A DNA stretch of 64,000 nt from Congeria kusceri (lineage: Eukaryota; Mollusca; Bivalvia; Myida; Dreissenidae). The notes beneath the pieces are model-generated. The model worked only from the letters and a program-made list of their open reading frames with translations, did no database searches and had not been told where the DNA came from. A program made the position numbers and the translations under genes. The DNA lies in the NCBI GenBank assembly GCA_027627225.1, contig CM051030.1, forward strand, positions 24,660,427-24,724,426, in the 5' to 3' direction. This document shows positions 1-10,740 of this stretch, piece by piece (the stretch's first letter is position 1; every line of letters starts with the position of its first letter).

Positions 1-19
1 TCTGCAAGCGAATAGGTCG

Positions 20-835
20 TGTAAAGCGCGTATGACATTTCTACAGTGTACATGTGCACCTACAAGGAAGTCTTCCTTGTTTAATACTTTAGATCGTGAG
101 TAAAGTTATAGATTTGCATACTTGAAAGCAAGTGTTCATAACGCAACATTTGCAATAGTGTTGGTAAACTATACTGAAAAATTAAGTTGGGCAATTTAAA
201 CAGCATGTGCACACTTGAATAACTATTTACATTTAAGTTATTGTAAGAGCTGATCTCTTCCATAGCGAGTACCTCACCAACAAGGATTTTGTATTTACCT
301 TCAACATCATTATGTAATACGACATAAATGAGTAATACAATGTTTAAAATATGACTGTTCATGCTTTACGCATTATTAATTGCAAATGATGCATATCATT
401 TGATGTAACTGTATTGAAATATGTCGTTTAAACGTGTCTCGGTAAATACTCAATTCATGTCGCATTTACACCTGTATATTAAAGAAAAATGTCACTTCAA
501 ACCAAATTTATTAACAAACGAGCTAGATAATTCAGCTCAAAGACAGTTATAATTAATAAAAAGAGAGACAAACAACTCTTTTAACTTATAATGCTTGAGT
601 ACATATCTATACAAATCAGAAAGAAACAGTAATTAAATTAAATTGAAATGATATTATCCCTTTAATTCTTATTATGTAAGTACACAATGAAAGATGCTTG
701 ATAACTCTGTTTGAAAAGTAAGAGCTTTCACCGTAATATTTCACTTCTCTTGCCCAAGAGTTTCGTATCGTCGTTTCAAACGTATCTTATTTAGATAAGA
801 ATACTGTATGGGTATTGCGTAATTTCGATGCGACA
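20..835. repeat. Left copy of a diverged 0.8-kb direct repeat
   Basis: Long stretches match 58146-58985 in the same orientation. Examples are CTACAAGGAAGTCTTCCT followed by AGATCGTGAG, then GGGCAATTT and CAGCATGTGCACAC with TTTAAGTTATTGTAAG. Farther on come CTGTATTRAAATAT, TTCTCTT.GCCCAA and TATGGGTATTG. The similarity is patchy, with indels. The two copies lie 58 kb apart and bracket the receptor gene. Confidence 0.75.
298..362 (-). CDS. Possible signal-peptide exon of a leftward gene
   Basis: On the minus strand ATG at 362 opens MNSHILNIVLLIYVVLHNDV, a hydrophobic leader-like stretch. It reaches a GAAG|GTAAAT donor in phase 1, the same phase as the receptor gene above. Any further exons would lie off the left edge of the window. 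The region is shared with 58.4 kb, where it is degenerate. It could equally be chance. Confidence 0.25.
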
Positions 836-2199
836 CGTAATGTTTTCTTATTTAACTCTCCATTTATCTGTAATTTCCGAAGTCTACCATGCATTCATAG
901 ATACTGTTTCATACGCATTTGGTAGTTCCATTTTAATGTATAAAATAGTATATTATCTGGTGACAAGGGAGGCGAATAAAATGTATATCAAAACCTACCA
1001 GTATGTGACTAAATAAGGGATACCATACTAGCTATAAGTATAATCAGTATGCAGCTTCCAAATATTATGCGGATATCCGAATTAAGATCAACAAATATGC
1101 ACGTGCATCACTACTAAACTAAAATTACTGCGAAAAAAAAATTAATTAAAATCCGACTTATACAGTTATATTGAAGAACTGTTAAACGTTTAAAGATTTA
1201 GTAGATCTAATTATATATATTATTGGTAAAAAATAAATAATAGGAACTACGAATCGCTTCCTGTTCGAAATTCCTATTTACGAGGTGTGTCCGAAAAATA
1301 CGCGTAATAGTAAAATATCTTTAAATGTGACAAATGTGTCAAAGTAATTGTAGTCTAAATGTTATATTATCCTCGTCAAAAACGTTTGTTAACGGACAAT
1401 GCGGTAATGCAATATTATAAACGGCTTTATTTTTATGAATACGTTTAAATTGATTAACTAACTGCGCAGTTGTTTGTATTGCCCTTTTTCCGACAAAAGC
1501 AACCAGTATTAGCGTTACATGATACATATGTTCGACAATTTATACGAAATTAATATGCACAAGAATAAGAATTAACATAAGTTACATAGGACTAAAGCTG
1601 TCATACGTTAGAAATAACTTTCGATAATTAATCGTACTTTAATAAGTTGGCGCGAAAGCGACAAACAATGTTACCACAACCCACATCCTTTCGTCGCACC
1701 CTTTTTGAATTAGTTTACAAAAACATGTCTGCAGGATATGCCATGCCGTATCGATAAAAAAAAAGATAACAACATATATATCTGTCATATATCTTGGCTT
1801 TTTCATTTCATTACAGATCATTGTGGTATGATTTACGAATGTTCGGTTGCTAAATTTGTATCCGGACGCCGACTTAGTATTTGGATATCTATTGACATCC
1901 GTAGAATAAACTAGAAATACAAACACACTTTACCACGTGTTGTATTCTATTATTGCTGAGCGAATATGTATTTTAACTGAATTTGATTTGAAATGACTTT
2001 AAATTATATAAGATGGTAAGTTCCAAAACAGTGTATAGACCAAAAGCAATGCCCTCTTCAGTTAATTAGAATTCGCTGTGTGAAGTTATAGATTTAAGAT
2101 GAATATTGGATCCTTATTCTGTTGGAATATCAACACAAAGCAAACGACAGTGTGGAAAGAATGCGAGTGAAACAACAGAAAAGTAGAGTAACAATATTG
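836..2199. other. No gene recognised
   Basis: AT-rich sequence; the short open frames show no recognisable family. A mariner-terminus-like stretch (ACGAGGTGTGTCCGAAAAAT) occurs near 1279, resembling the terminus near 44450, but no transposase is seen here. Confidence 0.4.
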
Positions 2200-2394
2200 T
2201 ATTAATATAGTACACTCAAGGAGTTTTTTACCACTTTCTTCCATAACGCGGAGAAAATATGTTGTTAAGCCACCGAGGACTTTGTCAAATTCTTGTTGAG
2301 TCCGCGTAATTTCGCCGAGTTCCTCGGAGTTCCGATTATACGGTAGCCAGACGCCATGTAGATTTATAACTTTCGCGGATTTCTCCGCGGCCAA
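2200..2394 (-). pseudogene. Possible LINE endonuclease fragment
   Basis: The minus strand encodes a short stretch containing VINLHGVWLPYNRNSEELG and then QQEFDKVLGGL. This recalls the strand pair before the catalytic GDFN in apurinic-type LINE endonucleases (V-x-LPYN...F-x-x-VL). No catalytic residue can be confirmed and no flanking element is visible. Confidence 0.25.
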
Positions 2395-2399
2395 TTTAA

Positions 2400-3404
2400 A
2401 GCTAAATGAAAATATATACCTACATGCATTTGAATATTATTTGAATTCTAATTTTTACCGCGTTTAAACTCAGCGGACCACCGTATTTGAAATTGGAAAC
2501 GATTCAGCGAACGCCTCGATGGACAGTCAATGTGTATTATTTATTCTTAACGGTGCTACTCCACAGCTGAGTAGAAATATGTAACTGAGTCCAACACAAT
2601 ATTTGTAATGTTAAACTTACGATGCACATCTAATGCAGTCAATTAACGATCACTTAAAAGTATAATAACAATACACATAATAGTGAACTTAATGATTCTG
2701 TTTGGAAAGCCATTCTAATAATAGACTACAACTATTAGGCGTTTGATATTGAAGAAGCGATCTTCGTTTTGCGGCACGTAGTAATTGTAATTTTGTAACA
2801 TATCAGATACGTGTCCAATAGCTGACACAAACAATATATTAAATATTACTTTAAAATATTGTTTGTATTTATTTGCATTGATTAATTTGTTTCAAACGTA
2901 TTCCCTGAAATATACTGGATAAAGTCGTGCAAACTAAGTTAATTGGTTACTTCTGATACAGTAAAAAGGAAAAGGTATGACCACATTTGGAATGAAAAGC
3001 TCCAACCGTAACACTAAAGTCTCTTTAGCTTGGACAACTCTTTGCGCTATTTGTACTTGCGAATATATGGTGTGCAAACAACGGAACTCGGGAAATAAAT
3101 TCGACTGGCTATATGGACCACGCGGTACTTTAGCACAAGCAACTTAAATTTGATAAATAGTTATAATGCGTCTCGAGTCGCTTTTGAAATTTGGTAGAAA
3201 TAATTCGTTGGAATGATTAAACCAGTCTGTTTTGAACCTGTGTCAATGTGTCAACAATGATATTGCGGTCAGTTTTAACTTCACTTTGTTTTGCTATTTC
3301 CTTATTTGTGACGAATTAACTTTAATATTAATAATGATTTCGCGAATATGTGCTGGGATGAGCTGCACAAGTAACAAGATCTCACGCAATCTATCCACCA
3401 AACA
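2400..3404. other. No gene recognised
   Basis: AT-rich noncoding sequence without visible repeats or conserved motifs. Confidence 0.4.
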
Positions 3405-3520
3405 CAATCGCCTTCTCACACAATTGCCCTCACACACACAATCGCCTCGTCACATAATCCCCCGCACAAAAATATCCCCAAATCAATCGCCCCCTCACAC
3501 AATCGCATCCTAACACAATC
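3405..3520. repeat. Imperfect CACACAATCGCC-type low-complexity repeat
   Basis: About nine degenerate copies of a 9-15 bp unit (CACACAATCGCC and variants). The block is C-rich on the plus strand, unlike its AT-rich surroundings. Confidence 0.75.
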
Positions 3521-4017
3521 GACCAGCTGGCCAAACTTCAGAACGGCTTTGTTTAAAAAGTAAATATCTTATGTGAATATTAAATGTTTTTAGAGCTTAA
3601 AATAAGATGTTTCGTTGGAGAAAAAATGGGTTCTTAATAAGTTTTAATCATGCTGTTGAAAATATCAATCGAAACGGATCAAATGACAGAACGTTTCGAC
3701 GTTAATACAACATGCATTGCTCACAGTTCTCGACGACATCGACTTGTTGACAAACTACTGTCACACTTGCGAAATATTTGTTACTGATACCCAAAGATAA
3801 ATACAAGTCACAATGTTTCCTTTTGGCAAACTATACATGCTAAACACATTTGTTTAATGACATGTTATTTGTTTAAACGTTTATATGAACTCAAATTAAC
3901 TGCATATTGCGTTAGATCAAGAACAGTAAATCGTGCTTAAAAACACAACAATACTAGTAATGTAAAGGTTGCCTCAAGCGCTGTGAAATTTAAATTATAC
4001 TTAATGTTGGCGAACGA

Positions 4018-4062
4018 CGACGACGACGATGATGATGATGATGATGATGATGATAATGACGA
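4018..4062. repeat. GAC/GAT trinucleotide microsatellite
   Basis: A CGA run passes into a GAT run and ends in imperfect units. It is not part of any supported coding frame. Confidence 0.9.
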
Positions 4063-6190
4063 TCAATAAACTAGCTTATATCGATTAACCGGTATATAAT
4101 GTTACTTACTTGCTAGGCTCATTTTTAACATATTAAAGAGCATAATTGCAAATCACTGTCAACTACAAAATATGTTTTCTCTTCATACTTTGGGTAAACA
4201 ACCTTCATTTGAGTCTGATCAATTGGTAAGGAGCTCAATAGCTTGTCGTCTTCAAGTCATAATAACACGATAATATCAAATTAAAACACCTATTTTACGT
4301 ATTCATTGCTGTTTCAATATGCATATTTTCTTCAATATGTAGGTAGATAGTAGTTAAAATGACATCTTACGAATAAGTAACTCACGAAACTGGATATAGT
4401 ATTAACTGCGGTAAGTAAGATAAGTTCGAAACTGTTAAATTTATATCCGTCACTGGCGACCGTGAACCTGGCAATACATACTATTTCCATTGTTCATAAA
4501 TAAGTATAGAATCGGTTATTTGCAACACAAGAAGTAGTGTTATGAAATAAACGTTTTATTACTTTTGTATAATAATTAATGTCTTGTTTTTGAGACCGTT
4601 TTCCTCAAATATTTCGTAAAATAAATGAACGACAAACAAAAACTTACCACTGAACCGAAAAGAGTTCTGCGTAAGGAAGTAATGTCAAATGTTCGAGGCG
4701 TGTCGTGGGAAAACCGGGCTTAATCCGCTTTTATGGTATTTTCTATTCCAAGGAAGTCTTTTCTAAACATAAATCCACTGTAAGCGGAAAGGGCCGTCCT
4801 GGATTAGCTAATCTTGGATGTCACTTTACGCACATCCATTAAGTTAAGTTTTCCCCCGACACGCCCCATTTGTACTCAACAATACAGTTACCATACGACA
4901 GTGTTTTGCGCCTCAATCCGGTTTTATTTGTTGTGCGTATGGACACTGTTTGTTTATGTTTTCGTTGTAAATGATTTTGTAGTTGCTTTGATATAGGTTA
5001 CACCACAGTTATACAAGTGATATATCGTGTGAATAAACGCATAATCCCAACGACTGTAAACCCATGACTATTGTCTAAACAAATACGTTACTATTCGTAC
5101 ATGCCGATACAAGGTTTGGGTTAAAGTAATTGTATTGCTTTAAAGTAAGTTAACACGTTTACAAATAAGCTACATCCTAGACTGATTTAACATTTTTGAA
5201 TTAATATGATCTACTATCATCTACAAATACATGCAGTATCAATAAAAAGTATATTAGCTTGAATCAATGTTCAATTGTCAAACAAGAATGCTATATTAAA
5301 TGACAGTATATGTATTACAATCCTCGTGAGACAAAGATTTATGCAACTGCATTTACGCGACTCTTGTATGTACATGTATATTGCCAAATGAATTACTATT
5401 TTTGATATTTGATACACAAGCGATCAAACGTTGAAAATAAAGCTGTCTGAGCGTTGGACGTTGTATTCTGATTTTGCTAAAGAAGACTGACATATTTATT
5501 ATAAAATGTTGAACATTCTTCACTAAGTGGTTTAAAGATACTATTGTATGCAGACGCCTTCTGCTTTTATAACCAATTTGGAGATTTCTGTCTCACTAAA
5601 TATATTACTTCTACTTTGTGGTATACATTTTGTTTTAAATAAGTGTCAATTGGATAGTTAATTGTTCAGTATAGTATGCATTCTCATGATACATTGCACT
5701 TTAAAAATACATTTAAGCAGTTAGTGTGATCCTTGAGGGTTATCTACTTTTTCATTATGAATAACCTTCAACATATAAGGCACCAGGGCTTGATATTTCC
5801 CGTATATTTTGTCCAAGTTACTGGGTTTATGCAAACGTTAATTTTTATTCATACAAACATTATTTAAACAATATTTTACAGTAACTTTATTGGGTTTCTG
5901 CTCCATTTTGATGAAAAATGTTAAAAATACACACCTAGCAAAATTTATTAACGCACGCATATTTTTATATATTTTTTAAATCTGCCTTCCTTTACTCATC
6001 TGTTTGAAGAACAAACCAGTTAAACAAGAGTGGAATGATGTCCAGAAGCGCTCACTTGCGTATTGGCTTTGACTGAGCTCAGCTCTGACATTTAAAGGTC
6101 ATCATCTACAAATTTACCGGTTCAGACAAAAAACTAAAATATTTATAAAACCTCAGTTTGTTTTTGAAAATAATAAAATTGCAAGTTTCA
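4063..6190. other. No gene recognised
   Basis: AT-rich intergenic DNA; no coding frame or repeat family is evident. Confidence 0.4.
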
Positions 6191-6610
6191 CCAAAACTTC
6201 TTGGAATTCATATTGGTAGACATTTAAATTGAAAAGCCCACGTTGATAAAATTTGTTTAAAGCTTGTTTCCAAACTATCGCTGTTTAGGCGCATACACTA
6301 TTTTCTAACTTCAGAAATGAAACTTATGTTCTATAATGCTTATATAACACCAGTTTTTGATTATGGATGTGTAACATGGCAAATGGCCAATTCGTGCGAT
6401 ATACAAAGAATATCGAAACTGCACAGAAGATTTGCAACAGTAATCTTAAGAGATGATTTATATATAATAGCATGAATGAATTAAAACATGCTTTATTTCG
6501 TCTTCTTAGCTTAAAACACTGGGCCTAAAATACTGTTATGGTATCATTAAACTTGTGCACGAACAAAACCGAGTATGAATAAAGGAAACAATTCAAGCGC
6601 GTAATGTATG
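6191..6610 (+). pseudogene. LINE ORF2 relic, post-RT (thumb) region
   Basis: Translation reads PKLLGIHIGRHLN, a stop, then KAHVDKICLKLVSKLSLFRR, then MKLMFYNAYITPVFDYGCVTW and ISKLHRRFATVILRDD. This is the characteristic segment after the reverse transcriptase core of jockey/CR1-like LINEs (LGI.ID..L.W..H..., FYNAYI.P..DYG...W, I.KL.RR). It is broken by in-frame stops and a shift near 6475. Only this fragment is visible, as expected of an old truncated copy. Confidence 0.75.
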
Positions 6611-7514
6611 CTAATAGTGTTTACGAGTATCAGGTTAATGTTGGCGAGCTATACTAACGTAAATAAATCACGTTTTTTTTTTAAACCAAACAAAAGCCTT
6701 ACAAACATTTTATTTCTTTCCCACTTCAGTTGATGATTTTCCATTTACGTCACTACATTTTCTATATATTTTGTTGGTATATGCATATAATCTGTACCTT
6801 TTAAGAATTAAAGTGGCTTGCATTTACAAAAATTTAAGCTTACGTAACTTTTCCGTCTAAATATTTGCCTAAATAATGCATTTTACGATTGAAGATATAC
6901 ATTTTTGAGAAACGGTAGTCAAATCTTTATTGAATTACTTCCCTTTATATTAGAAGTGTATTTCAAATAATAGACCTTACTATAGTGATATGCATAGATA
7001 TTTATTGTATTATTTTATTTCAATAATTTCAAAGTAAATGTTTGAAATGTTTTATTACAAAACACATAACAAACCTGTTTACAAATCAAGTCAATGCTTT
7101 TATTGCATTGAGAGTTACGTGTATACTGCATACATGTGATAAATTAAACGTAAAAGTCATCAGTGAAACCAGGTTGCCTTAAATATCTAATCTACAATTA
7201 CTAGTTATATGTAAACTATATGCATTAAATTTCCGCAATTTTGACTCCGTGGTCACATTTCAGATTTTGTATGTATATAATTTGTCAGCAAAAAAATTAC
7301 CCCACGAGGATCTAATGGTTATTAAACACTCTTGTTTGTTTGAACATACGTGCAGTCAACTTGTATGGACTGAAACTCACTAACTGGTTTTTTAACATTT
7401 CTGCATCAAGCTGTGGACTTTTTCGAAAATCTGCTTGTATATTCTCAAAGATTTTGCAAGTATTGCAATGATTGTATAATGTAAATACATTCGTGTCCTT
7501 TTTCAATTTTGAAG
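6611..7514. other. No gene recognised
   Basis: AT-rich sequence upstream of the orphan Ig exon; no signal peptide exon was found here. Confidence 0.35.
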
Positions 7515-7827
7515 ATGCACCGGATGTAAAACTATCCATATCGTCTACAAATCCAACAGAAGGGCAGCCATTAGAACTGACATGTGAGGCATCTGGAGTG
7601 CCAGCCATGTACACGTTTACAGCACTGACCCAAACATATGGTGGGGTGCAGATTGTAAACCCACATATCAACCTAACCGGCACTGCTTCTACGTCAACTC
7701 GCATCATACACATTTCCTCATTACGACTGGATGATACGGGTACATATACGTTTTTCTGTACAAAATGGCATCCAAGATATCAGAGGGAATCTAGAACAGA
7801 CTGCCTCTACAGTAGTCAAAGTTAGAG
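7515..7827 (+). pseudogene. Orphan Ig exon with frameshift and lost cysteine
   Basis: An AG acceptor at 7513-7514 and an AGAG|GTAACT donor bound 313 nt, one more than a multiple of three. The first part reads APDVKLSISSTNPTEGQPLE, then LTCEASG and LRLDDTGTYTF, a normal Ig domain up to the F strand. The expected ending SVQNG...TASTVVKVR is in the next frame, so one extra base lies in the T run near 7750. The F-strand cysteine is also replaced by phenylalanine. The phase-1 edges match the receptor exons. It is probably a dead paralogous exon, or an assembly error plus a real substitution. Confidence 0.7.
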
Positions 7828-8027
7828 GTAACTAAAATGAAAAGTATATTTTTCTGAAATCGATTGAATGATATAAATTGGCAAACCTGCGTTTATTTAA
7901 AGACATTTAAATGTTTAAACATGTGTTCGCAAGATGTATCAATGTTTGTTTGTTACTGGAAACGACAAACAATGATGTGGTATATAGAATATTCGAACCT
8001 ACCGGTTGCATTAAAATACCTTATATA

Positions 8028-9932
8028 CAGTAGAACCTGTCTAAACCAAACGGCCTCGGGACAGGGCCGATCGTTCGGTTTTCAGAGGTGTTCGGTTTAC
8101 CCAGGTTTTTCTTTTTTTTAAATGTATGATCTATTTTATATGTTAATTTGAGTACATAATAAAATAAAAACATGTTAATGTTAATACCTTTTTTAGCTCC
8201 ACTTTTCGAAGAATAGGTGAGCTTTCCTAGTACCCCCGCCCGCGTCCACGTCTGAGTTTGGTTAAAGTTTTTATTCAAAAGACTTGTAACTTCAAAACTA
8301 CATATTCACTTGAAACTTGGAATATACCGTTGTCATCAACTCCAGTGTCAGGGGCAACATTCCCCATAACTCTGTGTTGTAATTGGAAAAGGGTTATGCC
8401 CGTTTTTCACATAGATTTTCTGGTTAAAGTTTATATTCAAAAGTTTTGTAACTTCAAAACTACATAAGTTATTAAAAAAAAAATTGAAACTTGTAACTAA
8501 CTTTTGTCATCAACTCCAGTATCAAGGGCAACATTCCGTATAACTCTGTTTTGCATTTGACAGAGTTATGCACCTTTTTCACATAGATTTTCTGGTTAAA
8601 GTTAATATTCAAAAGTTGTGTAACTTCAATATTACAAAAGCTATTCACTTGAAACTTGGAATATACTTTTATCATCAACTCCAGTATCAGGATAAACATT
8701 CCTCATTACTCTATTTCGTTTTTTGATAGAGTTATGTCCATTTTGTCACATAGATTTTCTGTTTAAAGTTTATATTCAAAAGTTTTGTAACTTCAAAACT
8801 ACACAAGTTATTCACTTGAAACTTGGAACTAACCTTTATCATCAACTCTAGTACCAGGGGCAACTTTACCCATAACTCTATTTTGTATTTTGACAGTGTT
8901 ATGCCCCCTGTTCACTTAGATTTTCTGGTTGAAGTTTATATTCAAAAGTTGTGTTACTTCAAAACTGCATAAGTTATTCACTTGAAACCTGGACCTAACC
9001 TTTATCATCAACTCTAGTATCAGGGGCAACATTACCCATAACTCTATTTTGCATTTTGACAGAGTTAGCCTACTTTTTTCATAGACTTTGTGGTTAAAGT
9101 TTTTGTTCCAAAAATTTATAAACCATACAAGGCTTCACTTAAAAATATTGTATTTTAAAAATGTATGCACTTTCACTATCCAAAATATGTACCAACTGAA
9201 ATACTTCGAATATTCGAGCGCGCTGTCCTCTGACAGCTCTTGTTAATGTTTATTGTTTGTTTTATTTGCAAGTACACATTTTACATGTGTATATAGAACA
9301 GCACTCAAATGTTTTAATCAAACAAGTTCATGTATTCAATGAACAACTTATTTACATATGTTTAATGACCAATTGTTGACTGCTTTGATTAGTTTAAACA
9401 TATTTAGTTTAGCTCGATTGTAGCGCAAGCCTTAGGCTGATGGAGATTAGTGATCGAAATATTGCCATAATTTACTACATGCATACGTATACATTAATAA
9501 CAATGTTGTGAAGCATAAAATCTTTACACGGAACGTAAATTTTAACATAAAACACGACCGACTAATATGTTTTACACAAGTTGACTTGTTGTATGCACTA
9601 ACCAGCTAATCGCTAATTGCACCACTGCCCCGTTATCACCATGGCGTTTATGCCCTTTGTGTGTGAAAGTGTCACCAATTATCGGGTTCACGCTTCCGTG
9701 GTATCGCGAAGTGACACCTGACAGGATACACCGTTCGGTTTATTCAGATTTTTTAATGTTGAATGAGATCAAATTTGTGATAAAATCGTCCGGTATTTGG
9801 TTTGGACAGGGTTCTGTTTATTCTGGTTTTTTGATATATAAAATAAGAAGGAAACAAATCGGGACCGACACAGCCTTTCGGTTTTGACAGGGATTCGGTT
9901 TTCACAGGGTTCGGTTTGGACAGGTTTCACTG
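8028..9932. mobile_element. Pogo/mariner-type non-autonomous element with TA target duplication
   Basis: The left end CAGTAGAACCTGTCTAAACC and the reverse complement of the right end, CAGTGAAACCTGTCCAAACC, form a terminal inverted repeat. Both ends are flanked by TA. Internal CGGTTT.GACAGG motifs recur near both ends. CAGT...AACC ends with TA duplication fit Tc1/mariner superfamily elements of pogo type. No transposase frame remains, and a monomer array is nested inside. Confidence 0.7.
8196..9245. repeat. Hairpin-ended monomer array, family A (copy 1)
   Basis: About five and a half units with a period of 162-175 bp start with GTTAAAGTTTATATTCAAAAG near 8258, 8422, 8597, 8764, 8930 and 9091. 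A head (TTAGCTCCACTTTTCGAAGA) precedes them. The block closes with GAGCGCGCTGTCCTCTGACA followed by GCTCTTGTT, a stem GCTGTC/GACAGC. It lies inside the pogo-type element. Confidence 0.85.
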
Positions 9933-10005
9933 TACAGCATTCTTTACTAATCAGATTTTTGATGAATATTTTATTTGAACTTGCTTAGATTTATGTTCAG
10001 TCCTT

Positions 10006-10740
10006 ACCCTTTTTCTGGATAACTTATTTTTTCAATTCAATGAGAAAATATTTAAACAAATTATTTATGTGCCAATGGGTACTAACTATGCACCGCTTAT
10101 AGCTGATCTATTTCTATATTGCTATGAACTGGATTTTATGCTAGGTTTATCAAACGATAAACAATTAAATTTGATTCAATGCTTTAATCAAACTAGTAGA
10201 TATATTGATGCTATATTAAACATAGATAACCCTTTCTTTGAACAAAATATCCAAAACATTTACCCTTAAGAACTTTCCTTAAATAAATCGTTTTCATCGT
10301 AAAGAGATGCTGCATTCCTAGACTTGCATCTTACTATTACTAACACTATAGTTAAAACCAGTCTATATGACAAGCGCGATGATTTTAATTTCGGAATTGT
10401 TAATTTCCCTTTCTTGGATGGTAATATTCCTAGAGGTCCTTCCTATGGTATATTCATTTCGCAATTAATTCGATATGCAAAAGCTTGCTCATGAGTTAAA
10501 GATTTCAACGGCCGCAACCTTACACTGACTAAGAAATTATTAAAACAAGGTTTTTATATCATGATTTACGCAATTAGTTTGCTAAATTCTATAGAAAATA
10601 TAATGCCTTAGTTTCTAAATACAATGTTTCTTTGAAATGCTTCTTATCTAACGGAATATCCCACCCATCATTTTACAGTGATGTTTTGAAACGAGTTCGC
10701 AAATGTAAATATGTTAAGGTGAATGCTAAACGTATACGTA
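10006..10740 (+). pseudogene. Decayed Penelope-like reverse transcriptase
   Basis: Translation gives NEKIFKQIIYVPMGTNYAPL, then IADLFLYCYE, RYIDAILNIDNP, SLYDKRDDFNFGIVNFPFL and SQLIRYAKACS. These match the widespread invertebrate RT type with PMGTNCAPLLADLFLYSYE and RYIDD, which I assign tentatively to Penelope-like elements. The catalytic YIDD is YIDA here. In-frame stops follow IYP at 10267, near 10297 and at 10492, and later parts are shifted. The copy is inactive. Confidence 0.65.

Noticed and set aside
4018..4062. GAT/GAC run as a coding Asp-rich tract.
   Set aside because: No supported open frame surrounds it; it is a simple microsatellite.
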